The notes beneath the pieces were generated by a model. That model was not told the DNA's origin. It did no database searches and saw only the letters and a program-made list of their open reading frames with translations. Positions 1 to 10,619 of a DNA stretch of 64,000 nucleotides are shown one piece after another (position 1 is the first letter of the stretch; each line of letters starts with the position of its first letter). The translations under genes were made by a program, and so were the position numbers. The stretch is from Hydractinia symbiolongicarpus (taxonomy: Eukaryota > Cnidaria > Hydrozoa > Anthoathecata > Hydractiniidae), in contig NC_079887.1 of NCBI RefSeq assembly GCF_029227915.1, positions 25,543,650 through 25,607,649 of the forward strand, written 5' to 3'.

Positions 1-140
1 ACTATACGAGCCAAGCCCGTGATTTACGGGAAATCGCGGGTTTTCATTTGCCGGCGATTAAACCCCTTTCATTAAGCGTCTCATCAAAAATGAAAACATT
101 TTTGAAAACCACAAGTCTCATGCGTTTTAGTGGAGAAAAA

Positions 141-155
141 ATAATTTATGAAATG
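141..155 (+). other. 12-bp deletion at a monomer junction (HOR landmark, copy 1)
   Basis: ATAATTTATGAAATGAG stands where other junctions read ATAATTTAAAAAATCG followed by TTCGGGAAATGAG. The loss of 12 bp gives a short 191-bp spacing. The same junction appears only at about 3,576 and 8,026, so it marks equivalent positions in three HOR copies. Confidence 0.85.
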
Positions 156-401
156 AGTTTAATCCCTGGGTACTTTCTTTGTATACATTCGACTATACGG
201 GCCAAGCCCGGGATTTACGGGAAATCGCGGGATTTCGTTTGTCGGCGATTAAACCTCTTTCATTAAGCGTCTCATTAAAAATGAAAACACTTTTGAAAAC
301 TACAAGTCTCATTCGCTCTAGTGGTGCAGAAATAATTTGAAAAATCGTTCGGGAAATCAGTTTACTCCCTGGGTACTTTCTTTAGATACATTCAACTATA
401 C

Positions 402-412
402 GGGCCAAGCCC
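402..412. other. GGGC-CAA-GCCC inverted repeat
   Basis: A perfect 4-bp GC stem with a 3-nt spacer, present in most monomers. It overlaps the first two CGGG blocks and would compete with any quadruplex. GGGAGAAGCCC monomers lose one pair. Confidence 0.65.
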
Positions 413-434
413 GGGATTTACGGGAAACCGCGGG
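410..434. other. 25-bp imperfect palindrome around GATTT-acggg-AAATC
   Basis: The common form reads CCCG, G, GATTT, a 5-nt centre ACGGG, AAATC, G, CGGG. The inner 5-bp and outer 4-bp arms pair and are separated by a G/G mismatch. In this monomer AAATC is AAACC, which breaks one inner pair. The CCCGTGATTT class has T opposite G at the mismatch. The CCCGGG core is a SmaI/XmaI site and is present in most monomers. Confidence 0.65.
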
Positions 435-477
435 TTTTCGTTTGCCGGCGATTAAACTCCTTTTATTCAGCGTCTCA

Positions 478-499
478 TCAAAAATGAAATCATTTTTGA
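478..499. other. A/T-rich dyad symmetry element (example in reference monomer)
   Basis: Here the arms are TCAAAAATGA and TCATTTTTGA (10 bp, perfect) around a 2-nt centre. In the more common GAAAACATT form the arms are TCAAAAATG and CATTTTTGA (9 bp) around AAAA. Monomers with CATTAAAAATG lose an outer pair, and those with ACACTTTTG or TTTTTGG carry one arm mismatch. Flanking A-tracts about 10 bp apart suggest intrinsic curvature. The element is present in nearly every unit. Confidence 0.7.
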
Positions 500-542
500 A
501 AACTACAAGTCTCATGCGTTTTAGTGGTGAAAAGATAATTTA

Positions 543-744
543 AAAAGTCGTTCTGGAAATGAGTTTACTCACAGGGTACTTTCTTTGTAAACATTCGACT
601 ATACGGGAGAAGCCCGGGATTTAGGGAAATCGTGGTATTTCGTTTGCCGGCGATTAAACCTCTTTCATTAAGCGTCTCATTAAAAATGAAAACATTTCTG
701 GAAACTACAAGTCTCATTCGTTATAGTGGTACAGAAATAATTTG
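543..744 (+). repeat. Reference 202-bp monomer (ACAGGG/GTAAACATTCGAC class)
   Basis: This is the second main class of the left part of the array. It has TTCTGGAAATGAG and ACAGGG instead of CCTGGG, GTAAACATTCGAC, GGGAGAAGCCC, and GATTTAGGG in place of GATTTACGGG (the 1-bp deletion that makes it 202 bp). It also has CGTGGTATTTCG instead of CGCGGGTTTTCG and ends with CATTCGTTATAGTGG. By hand alignment it differs from the preceding monomer at about 30 positions (~15%). In the left part it often follows the CAG class, giving a 405-bp alternation. The deletion closes the long reading frame found in 203-bp units. To the right of about 25 kb its place is taken by a TTCTAGAAATG / GATTTAAGGAAATC version. 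Confidence 0.88.
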
Positions 745-1719
745 AAAAATCGTTCGGGAAATCAGTTTACTCCCTGGGTACTTTCTTTAGATACATTTAA
801 CTATACGGACCAAGCCCGGGATTTACGGGAAATCGCGGGTTTTCGTTTGCCGGCGATTAAACTTCTTTTATTCAGCGTCTCATCAAAAATGAAAACACTT
901 TTGAAAACTACAAGTCTCATGCGTTTTAGTGGTGAAAAGATAATTTAAAAAGTCGTTCTGGAAATGAGTTTACTCACAGGGTACTTTCTTTGTAAACATT
1001 CGACTATACGGGAGAAGCCCGGGATTTAGGGAAATCGTGGTATTTCGTTTGCCGGCGATTAAACCTCTTTCATTAAGCGTCTCATTAAAAATGAAAACAT
1101 TTTTGGAAACTACAAGTCTCATTCGTTATAGTGGTACAGAAATAATTTGAAAAATCGTTCGGGAAATCAGTTTACTCCCTGGGTACTTTCTTTAGATACA
1201 TTTAACTATACGGACCAAGCCCGGGATTTAAGGGAAATCGCGGGTTTTCGTTTGCCGGCGAATAAACTTCTTTTATTCAGCGTCTCATCAAAAATGAAAA
1301 CACTTTTGAAAACTACAAGTCTCATGCGTTTTAGTGGTGACAAAATAATTTAAAAAATCGTTTGGGAAAGGAGTTTACTCCCTGGGTACTTTCTTTGTAT
1401 ACTTTTGACTATACGGACCAAGCCCGGGATTTACGGGAAATCGTGGGTTTTCGTTTGTCGGCGATTAAACATCTTTTATTCAGCGTCTCATCACAAATGA
1501 AAACATTTTTGAAAACTACAAGTCTCATGCGTTTTAGTGGTGAAAAGATAATTTAAAAAGTCGTTCTGGAAATGAGTTTACTCACAGGGTACTTTCTTTG
1601 TAAACATTCGACTATACGGGAGAAGCCCGGGATTTAGGGAAATCGTGGTATTTCGTTTGCCGGCGATTAAACCTCTTTCATTAGGCGTCTCATTAAAAAT
1701 GAAAACATTTTTGGAAGCT

Positions 1720-4700
1720 ACAAGTCTCATTCGTTATAGTGGTGCAGAAATAATGTGAAAAATCGTTCGGGAAATGAGTTTACTCCCTGGGTACTTTCTT
1801 TGTATACTTTTGACTATACGGGCCAAGCCCGGGATTTACGGGAAATCGTGGGTTTTCGTTTGCCGGCGATTAAACTTCTTTTATTCAGCGTCTCCGCACA
1901 AATGAAAACATTTTTGAAAACTACAAGTCTTATGCGTTTTAGTGGTGAAAAAATAATTTAAAAAATCGTTCTGGAAATGAGTTTACTCACAGGGTACTTT
2001 CTTTGTATACATTCGACTATACGAGCCAAGCCCGTGATTTACGGGAAATCGCGGGTTTTCATTTGCCGGCGATTAAACCCCTTTCATTAAGCGTCTCATC
2101 AAAAATGAAAACATTTTTGAAAACTACAAGTCTCATGCGTTTTTGAGGAGAAAAAATAATTTAAAAAATCGTTCGAGAAATGAGTTTACTCCCTGGGTAC
2201 TTTCTTTGTATACTTTTGACTATACGGGCCAAGCCCGGGATTTACGGGAAATCGTGGGTTTTCGTTTGCCGGCGATTAAACTTCTTTTATTCAGCGTCTC
2301 ATCAAAAATGAAAACATTTTTGAAAACTACAAGTCTCATGCGTTTTAGTGGAGAAAAAATAATTTAAAAAATCGTTCGGGAAATGAGTTTACTCCCTGGG
2401 TACTTTCTTTGTATACTTTTGACTATACGGGCCAAGCCCGGGATTTACGGGAAATCGTGGTATTTCGTTTGCCGGCGATTAAACTCCTTTTATTCAGCGT
2501 CTCATCAAAAATGAAATCATTTTTGAAAACTACAAGTCTCATGCGTTTTAGTGGTGAAAAGATAATTTAAAAAGTCGTTCTGGAAATGAGTTTACTCACA
2601 GGGTACTTTCTTTGTAAACATTCGACTATACGGGAGAAGCCCGGGATTTAGGGAAATCGTGGTATTTCGTTTGCCGGCGATTAAACCTCTTTCATTAAGC
2701 GTCTCATTAAAAATGAAAACATTTTTGGAAACTACAAGTCTCATTCGTTATAGTGGTGCAGAAATAATGTGAAAAATCGTTCAGGAAATGAGTTTACTCC
2801 CTGGGTACTTTCTTTGTATACTTTTGACTATACGGGCCAAGCCCGGGATTTACGGGAAATCGTGGGTTTTCGTTTGCCGGCGATTAAACTTCTTTTATTC
2901 AGCGTCTCCTCACAAATGAAAACATTTTTGAAAACTACAAGTCTTATGCGTTTTAGTGGTGAAAAAATAATTTAAAAAATCGTTCTGGAAATGAGTTTAC
3001 TCACAGGGTACTTTCTTTGTATACATTCGACTATACGAGCCAAGCCCGTGATTTACGGGAAATCGCGGGTTTTCATTTGCCGGCGATTAAGCCCCTTTCA
3101 TTAAGCGTCTCATCAAAAATGAAAACATTTTTGAAAACTACAAGTCTCATGCGTTTTAGTGGAGAAAAAATAATTTAAAAAATCGTTCGGGAAATGAGTT
3201 TACTCCCTGGGTACTTTCTTTGTATACTTTTGACTATACGGGCCAAGCCCGGGATTTACGGGAAATCGTGGCTTTTCGTTTGCCGGCGATTAAACTTCTT
3301 TTATTCAGCGTCTCATCAAAAATGAAAACATTTTTAAAAACTACAAGTCTTATGCGTTTTAGTGATGAAAAAATAATTTAAAAAATCGTTCTGGAAATGA
3401 GTTTACTCACAGGGTACTTTCTTTGTATACATTCGACTATACGAGCCAAGCCCGTGATTTACGGGAAATCGCGGGTTTTCATTTGCCGGCGATTAAACCC
3501 CTTTCATTAAGCGTCTCATCAAAAATGAAAACATTTTTGAAAACTACAAGTCTCATGCGTTTTAGTGGAGAAAAAATAATTTATGAAATGAGTTTACTCC
3601 CTGGGTACTTTCTTTGTATACATTCGACTATACGGGCCAAGCCCGGGATTTACGGGAAATCGCGGGATTTCGTTTGTCGGCGATTAAACCTCTTTCATTA
3701 AGCGTCTCATTAAAAATGAAAACACTTTTGAAAACTACAAGTCTCATTCGCTCTAGTGGTGCAGAAATAATTTGAAAAATCGTTCGGGAAATCAGTTTAC
3801 TCCCTGGGTACTTTCTTTAGATACATTCAACTATACGGGCCAAGCCCGGGATTTACGGGAAACCGCGGGTTTTCGTTTGCCGGCGATTAAACTCCTTTTA
3901 TTCGGCGTCTCATCAAAAATGAAATCATTTTTGAAAACTACAAGTCTCATGCGTTTTAGTGGTGAAAAGATAATTTAAAAAGTCGTTCTGGAAATGAGTT
4001 TACTCACAGGGTACTTTCTTTGTAAACATTCGACTATACGGGAGAAGCCCGGGATTTAGGGAAATCGTGGTATTTCGTTTGCCGGCGATTAAACCTCTTT
4101 CATTAAGCGTCTCATTAAAAATGAAAACATTTCTGGAAACTACAAGTCTCATTCGTTATAGTGGTACAGAAATAATTTGAAAAATCGTTCGGGAAATCAG
4201 TTTACTCCCTGGGTACTTTCTTTAGATACATTTAACTATACGGACCAAGCCCGGGATTTACGGGAAATCGCGGGTTTTCGTTTGCCGGCGATTAAACTTC
4301 TTTTATTCAGCGTCTCATCAAAAATGAAAACACTTTTGAAAACTACAAGTCTCATGCGTTTTAGTGGTGACAAAATAATTTAAAAAATCGTTTGGGAAAG
4401 GAGTTTACTCCCTGGGTACTTTCTTTGTATACTTTTGACTATACGGGCCAAGCCCGGGATTTACGGGAAATCGTGGGTTTTCGTTTGTCGGCAATTAAAC
4501 ATCTTTTATTCAGCGTCTCATCACAAATGAAAACATTTTTGAAAACTACAAGTCTCATGCGTTTTAGTGGTGAAAAGATAATTTAAAAAGTCGTTCTGGA
4601 AATGAGTTTACTCACAGGGTACTTTCTTTGTAAACATTCGACTATACGGGAGAAGCCCGGGATTTAGGGAAATCGTGGTATTTCGTTTGCCGGCGATTAA

Positions 4701-6169
4701 ACCTCTTTCATTAAGCGTCTCATTAAAAATGAAAACATTTTTGGAAACTACAAGTCTCATTCGTTATAGTGGTACAGAAATAATTTGAAAAATCGTTCGG
4801 GAAATCAGTTTACTCCCTGGGTACTTTCTTTAGATACATTTAACTATACGGACCAAGCCCGGGATTTACGGGAAATCGCGGGTTTTCGTTTGCCGGCGAT
4901 TAAACTTCTTTTATTCAGCGTCTCATCAAAAATGAAAACACTTTTGAAAACTACAAGTCTCATGCGTTTTAGTGGTGACAAAATAATTTAAAAAATCGTT
5001 TGGGAAAGGAGTTTACTCCCTGGGTACTTTCTTTGTATACTTTTGACTATACGGTCCAAGCCCGATATTTTCGGGAAATCGTGGGTTTTCGTTTGTCGGC
5101 GATTAAACATCTTTTATTCAGCGTCTCATCACAAATGAAAACATTTTTGAAAACTACAAGTCTTATGCGTTTTAGTGGTGAAAAAATAATTTAAAAAATC
5201 GTTCTGGAAATGAGTTTACTCACAGGGTACTTTCTTTGTATATATTCGACTGTACGGGCCAAGTCCGTGATTTACGGGAAATCGCGGGTTTTCATTTGCC
5301 GGCGATTAAACCCCTTTCATTAAGCGTCTTATCAAAAATGAAAACATTTTTGAAAACTAAAAGTCTCATGCGTTTTAGGGGAGAAAAAATAATTTAAAAA
5401 ATCGTTCGGGAAATGAGTTTACTCCCTGGGTACTTTCTTTGTATACATTCGACTATACGGGCCAAGCCCGGGATTTACGGGAAATCGCGGGATTTCGTTT
5501 GTAGGCGATTAAACCTCTTTCATTAAGCGTCTCATTAAAAATGAAAACACTTTTGAAAACTACAAGTCTCATTCGCTCTAGTGGTGCAGAAATAATTTGA
5601 AAAATCGTTCGGGAAATCAGTTTACTCCCTGGGTACTTTCTTTAGATACATTCAACTATACGGGCCAAGCCCGGGATTTACGGGAAACCGCGGGTTTTCG
5701 TTTGCCGGCGATTAAACTCCTTTTATTCAGCGTCTCATCAAAAATGAAATCATTTTTGAAAACTACAAGTCTCATGCGTTTTAGTGGTGAAAAGATAATT
5801 TAAAAAGTCGTTCTGGAAATGAGTTTACTCACAGGGTACTTTCTTTGTAAACATTCGACTATACAGGAGAAGCCCGGGATTTAGGGAAATCGTGGTATTT
5901 CGTTTGCCGGCGATTAAACCTCTTTCATTAAGCGTCTCATTAAAAATGAAAACATTTTTGGAAACTACAAGTCTCATTCGTTATAGTGGTACAGAAATAA
6001 TTTGAAAAATCGTTCGGGAAATCAGTTTACTCCCTGGGTACTTTCTTTAGATACATTTAACTATACGGACCAAGCCCGGGATTTACGGGAAATCGCGGGT
6101 TTTCGTTTGCCGGCGATTAAACTTCTTTTATTCAGCGTCTCATCAAAAATGAAAACACTTTTGAAAACT
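1720..6169 (+). repeat. 22-mer higher-order repeat, copy 1 (4,450 bp)
   Basis: Every landmark in this block recurs 4,450 bp later: the GTG-ended junctions at 1,755 and 2,769, the short junction at 3,576, the CAG-class units at 3,772 and 5,597, and the AAAGGAG units at 4,392 and 5,000. Most differences I saw are scattered single bases (for example GGCGTC at 3,904, GTAGGCG at 5,503). One cluster lies around 2,080-2,145, where CCCCTTTCATTAAG and GTTTTTGAGG replace CTTCTTTTATTCAG and GTTTTAGTGG, which looks like local conversion. Overall identity is roughly 99.5% by eye. The duplication ends inside a monomer in the ACTACAAGTCT segment. Confidence 0.85.
3576..3590 (+). other. 12-bp deletion at a monomer junction (HOR landmark, copy 2)
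   Basis: Same shortened junction as at 141, offset by 3,435 bp. It fuses two frames into a 92-codon stop-free stretch, which is a consequence of the deletion and not evidence of a gene. Confidence 0.85.
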
Positions 6170-9100
6170 ACAAGTCTCATTCGTTATAGTGGTGCAGAAA
6201 TAATGTGAAAAATCGTTCGGAAAATGAGTTTACTCCCTGGGTACTTTCTTTGTATACTTTTGACTATACGGGCCAAGCCCGGGATTTACGGGAAATCGTG
6301 GGTTTTCGTTTGCCGGCGATTAAACTTCTTTTATTCAGCGTCTCCGCACAAATGAAAACATTTTTGAAAACTACAAGTCTTATGCGTTTTAGTGGTGAAA
6401 AAATAATTTAAAAAATCGTTCTGGAAATGAGTTTACTCACAGGGTACTTTCTTTGTATACATTCGACTATACGAGCCAAGCCCGTGATTTACGGGAAATC
6501 GCGGGTTTTCATTTGCCGGCGATTAAACTTCTTTTATTCAGCGTCTCATCAAAAATGAAAACATTTTTGAAAACTACAAGTCTCATGCGTTTTAGTGGAG
6601 AAAAAATAATTTAAAAAATCGTTCGGGAAATGAGTTTACTCCCTGGGTACTTTCTTTGTATACTTTTGACTATACGGGCCAAGCCCGGGATTTACGGGAA
6701 ATCGTGGGTTTTCGTTTGCCGGCGATTAAACTTCTTTTATTCAGCGTCTCATCAAAAATGAAAACATTTTTGAAAACTACAAGTCTCATGCGTTTTAGTG
6801 GAGAAAAAATAATTTAAAAAATCGTTCGGGAAATGAGTTTACTCCCTGGGTACTTTCTTTGTATACTTTTGACTATACGGGCCAAGCCCGGGATTTACGG
6901 GAAATCGTGGTATTTCGTTTGCCGGCGATTAAACTCCTTTTATTCAGCGTCTCATCAAAAATGAAATCATTTTTGAAAACTACAAGTCTCATGCGTTTTA
7001 GTGGTGAAAAGATAATTTAAAAAGTCGTTCTGGAAATGAGTTTACTCACAGGGTACTTTCTTTGTAAACATTCGACTATACGGGAGAAGCCCGGGATTTA
7101 GGGAAATCGTGGTATTTCGTTTGCCGGCGATTAAACCTCTTTCATTAAGCGTCTCATTAAAAATGAAAACATTTTTGGAAACTACAAGTCTCATTCGTTA
7201 TAGTGGTGCAGAAATAATGTGAAAAATCGTTCAGGAAATGAGTTTACTCCCTGGGTACTTTCTTTGTATACTTTTGACTATACGGGCCAAGCCCGGGATT
7301 TACGGGAAATCGTGGGTTTTCGTTTGCCGGCGATTAAACTTCTTTTATTCAGCGTCTCCTCACAAATGAAAACATTTTTGAAAACTACAAGTCTTATGCG
7401 TTTTAGTGGTGAAAAAATAATTTAAAAAATCGTTCTGGAAATGAGTTTACTCACAGGGTACTTTCTTTGTATACATTCGACTATACGAGCCAAGCCCGTG
7501 ATTTACGGGAAATCGCGGGTTTTCATTTGCCGGCGATTAAACCCCTTTCATTAAGCGTCTCATCAAAAATGAAAACATTTTTGAAAACTACAAGTCTCAT
7601 GCGTTTTAGTGGAGAAAAAATAATTTAAAAAATCGTTCGGGAAATGAGTTTACTCCCTGGGTACTTTCTTTGTATACTTTTGACTATACGGGCCAAGCCC
7701 GGGATTTACGGGAAATCGTGGCTTTTCGTTTGCCGGCGATTAAACTTCTTTTATTCAGCGTCTCATCAAAAATGAAAACATTTTTAAAAACTACAAGTCT
7801 TATGCGTTTTAGTGATGAAAAAATAATTTAAAAAATCGTTCTGGAAATGAGTTTACTCACAGGGTACTTTCTTTGTATACATTCGACTATACGAGCCAAG
7901 CCCGTGATTTACGGGAAATCGCGGGTTTTCATTTGCCGGCGATTAAACCCCTTTCATTAAGCGTCTCATCAAAAATGAAAACATTTTTGAAAACTACAAG
8001 TCTCATGCGTTTTAGTGGAGAAAAAATAATTTATGAAATGAGTTTACTCCCTGGGTACTTTCTTTGTATACATTCGACTATACGGGCCAAGCCCGGGATT
8101 TACGGGAAATCGCGGGATTTCGTTTGTCGGCGATTAAACCTCTTTCATTAAGCGTCTCATTAAAAATGAAAACACTTTTGAAAACTACAAGTCTCATTCG
8201 CTCTAGTGGTGCAGAAATAATTTGAAAAATCGTTCGGGAAATCAGTTTACTCCCTGGGTACTTTCTTTAGATACATTCAACTATACCGGCCAAGCCCGGG
8301 ATTTACGGGAAACCGCGGGTTTTCGTTTGCCGGCGATTAAACTCCTTTTATTCAGCGTCTCATCAAAAATGAAATCATTTTTGAAAACTACAAGTCTCAT
8401 GCGTTTTAGTGGTGAAAAGATAATTTAAAAAGTCGTTCTGGAAATGAGTTTACTCACAGGGTACTTTCTTTGTAAACATTCGACTATACGGGAGAAGCCC
8501 GGGATTTAGGGAAATCGTGGTATTTCGTTTGCCGGCGATTAAACCTCTTTCATTAAGCGTCTCATTAAAAATGAAAACATTTCTGGAAACTACAAGTCTC
8601 ATTCGTTATAGTGGTACAGAAATAATTTGAAAAATCGTTCGGGAAATCAGTTTACTCCCTGGGTACTTTCTTTAGATACATTTAACTATACGGACCAAGC
8701 CCGGGATTTACGGGAAATCGCGGGTTTTCGTTTGCCGGCGATTAAACTTCTTTTATTCAGCGTCTCATCAAAAATGAAAACACTTTTGAAAACTACAAGT
8801 CTCATGCGTTTTAGTGGTGACAAAATAATTTAAAAAATCGTTTGGGAAAGGAGTTTACTCCCTGGGTACTTTCTTTGTATACTTTTGACTATACGGGCCA
8901 AGCCCGGGATTTACGGGAAATCGTGGGTTTTCGTTTGTCGGCAATTAAACATCTTTTATTCAGCGTCTCATCACAAATGAAAACATTTTTGAAAACTACA
9001 AGTCTCATGCGTTTTAGTGGTGAAAAGATAATTTAAAAAGTCGTTCTGGAAATGAGTTTACTCACAGGGTACTTTCTTTGTAAACATTCGACTATACGGG

Positions 9101-10619
9101 AGAAGCCCGGGATTTAGGGAAATCGTGGTATTTCGTTTGCCGGCGATTAAACCTCTTTCATGAAGCGTCTCATTAAAAATGAAAACATTTTTGGAAACTA
9201 CAAGTCTCATTCGTTATAGTGGTACAGAAATAATTTGAAAAATCGTTCGGGAAATCAGTTTACTCCCTGGGTACTTTCTTTAGATACATTTAACTATACG
9301 GACCAAGCCCGGGATTTACGGGAAATCGCGGGTTTTCGTTTGCCGGCGATTAAACTTCTTTTATTCAGCGTCTCATCAAAAATGAAAACACTTTTGAAAA
9401 CTACAAGTCTCATGCGTTTTAGTGGTGACAAAATAATTTAAAAAATCGTTTGGGAAAGGAGTTTACTCCCTGGGTACTTTCTTTGTATACTTTTGACTAT
9501 ACGGTCCAAGCCCGATATTTTCGGGAAATCGTGGGTTTTCGTTTGTCGGCGATTAAACATCTTTTATTCAGCGTCTCATCACAAATGAAAACATTTTTGA
9601 AAACTACAAGTCTTATGCGTTTTAGTGGTGAAAAAATAATTTAAAAAATCGTTCTGGAAATGAGTTTACTCACAGGGTACTTTCTTTGTATATATTCGAC
9701 TGTACGGGCCAAGTCCGTGATTTACGGGAAATCGCGGGTTTTCATTTGCCGGCGATTAAACCCCTTTCATTAAGCGTCTTATCAAAAATGAAAACATTTT
9801 TGAAAACTAAAAGTCTCATGCGTTTTAGGGGAGAAAAAATAATTTAAAAAATCGTTCGGGAAATGAGTTTACTCCCTGGGTACTTTCTTTGTATACATTC
9901 GACTATACGGGCCAAGCCCGGGATTTACGGGAAATCGCGGGATTTCGTTTGTCGGCGATTAAACCTCTTTCATTAAGCGTCTCATTAAAAATGAAAACAC
10001 TTTTGAAAACTACAAGTCTCATTCGCTCTAGTGGTGCAGAAATAATTTGAAAAATCGTTCGGGAAATCAGTTTACTCCCTGGGTACTTTCTTTAGATACA
10101 TTCAACTATACGGGCCAAGCCCGGGATTTACGGGAAACCGCGGGTTTTCGTTTGCCGGCGATTAAACTCCTTTTATTCAGCGTCTCATCAAAAATGAAAT
10201 CATTTTTGAAAACTACAAGTCTCATGCGTTTTAGTGGTGAAAAGATAATTTAAAAAGTCGTTCTGGAAATGAGTTTACTCACAGGGTACTTTCTTTGTAA
10301 ACATTCGACTATACGGGAGAAGCCCGGGATTTAGGGAAATCGTGGTATTTCGTTTGCCGGCGATTAAACCTCTTTCATTAAGCGTCTCATTAAAAATGAA
10401 AACATTTTTGGAAACTACAAGTCTCATTCGTTATAGTGGTACAGAAATAATTTGAAAAATCGTTCGGGAAATCAGTTTACTCCCTGGGTACTTTCTTTAG
10501 ATACATTTAACTATACGGACCAAGCCCGGGATTTACGGGAAATCGCGGGTTTTCGTTTGCCGGCGATTAAACTTCTTTTATTCAGCGTCTCATCAAAAAT
10601 GAAAACACTTTTGAAAACT
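6170..10619 (+). repeat. 22-mer higher-order repeat, copy 2 (4,450 bp)
   Basis: Tandem copy of the preceding block. The junction at about 6,170 lies within one monomer: the first part is a GGACCAAG-class unit and the last part is the ATTCGTTATAGTGGTGCAG end that starts the 22-mer. It therefore reads as a hybrid produced by exchange in register. Private differences include ATACCGG at about 8,284 and TCATGAAGCG at about 9,158. Both copies contain an internal 3-mer offset of 608 bp (4,177 to 4,785; 8,627 to 9,235). Confidence 0.85.
8026..8040 (+). other. 12-bp deletion at a monomer junction (HOR landmark, copy 3)
   Basis: Same shortened junction, exactly 4,450 bp after the copy at 3,576, inside the second copy of the 22-mer. 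Confidence 0.85.

Larger units (their letters stand above)
401..434 (+). other. Four CGGG blocks at helical spacing (example in reference monomer)
   Basis: CGGG occurs at 401, 412, 421 and 431, spacings of 11, 9 and 10 bp, so all four lie on about one face of the helix. The four GGG runs are separated by 8, 6 and 7 nt, just outside the usual G3 with 1-7 nt loops quadruplex rule because of the first loop. The 202-bp class loses the fourth run (CGTGG) and the CGTGATTT class loses the first two, so only some monomer classes keep the complete set. Any quadruplex or protein-binding role is inference. Confidence 0.6.
340..542 (+). repeat. Reference 203-bp monomer (CAG/ATACATTCAAC class)
   Basis: This unit is used here to number positions within a monomer (340 = position 1). 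It has 80 G+C bases (39%) and 12 CpG by hand count. Its order is: A-run and CGTTCGGGAAATCAG (1-21), pyrimidine-rich stretch with CCTGGGTAC (22-43), ATACATTCAACTATA (47-61), four CGGG blocks (62-95), GCCGGCG (105-111), GCGTCTCAT (131-139), an A/T dyad (139-160), ACTACAAGTCTC (163-174), and an A/T-rich end. The class is recognised by CAG at 19-21, AGATACATTCAAC, the AAACCGC variant of the third spacer and a GAAATCATT dyad centre. Near-identical copies lie at 3775, 5600, 8225, 10050, 14309 and 16540. Confidence 0.9.
1..1719 (+). repeat. Partial leading HOR copy (17-mer offset to next copy)
   Basis: Positions 1 to about 930 match 3,436 to about 4,365 at an offset of 3,435 bp (17 monomers). The shared landmark is a junction with 12 bp missing at about 147 and 3,582. 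After about 930 the order of classes shifts: here a 202-bp unit follows where the later copies have an AAAGGAG unit first, so the two copies differ by an insertion or deletion of whole monomers. The 5' end is cut by the window. Confidence 0.8.

Noticed and set aside
185-200. RNA polymerase III B box (GGTTCGANTCC) in CATTCGACTATA
   Set aside because: Only the TTCGANT core matches; the flanking GG and CC are absent and I found no matching A box at a suitable distance, so a tRNA- or SINE-derived origin is unsupported.
186-201. Canonical CENP-B box
   Set aside because: TTCG and CGGG are separated by 6 and not 7 bases, so the motif does not match the established consensus. It is reported only as a look-alike finding.
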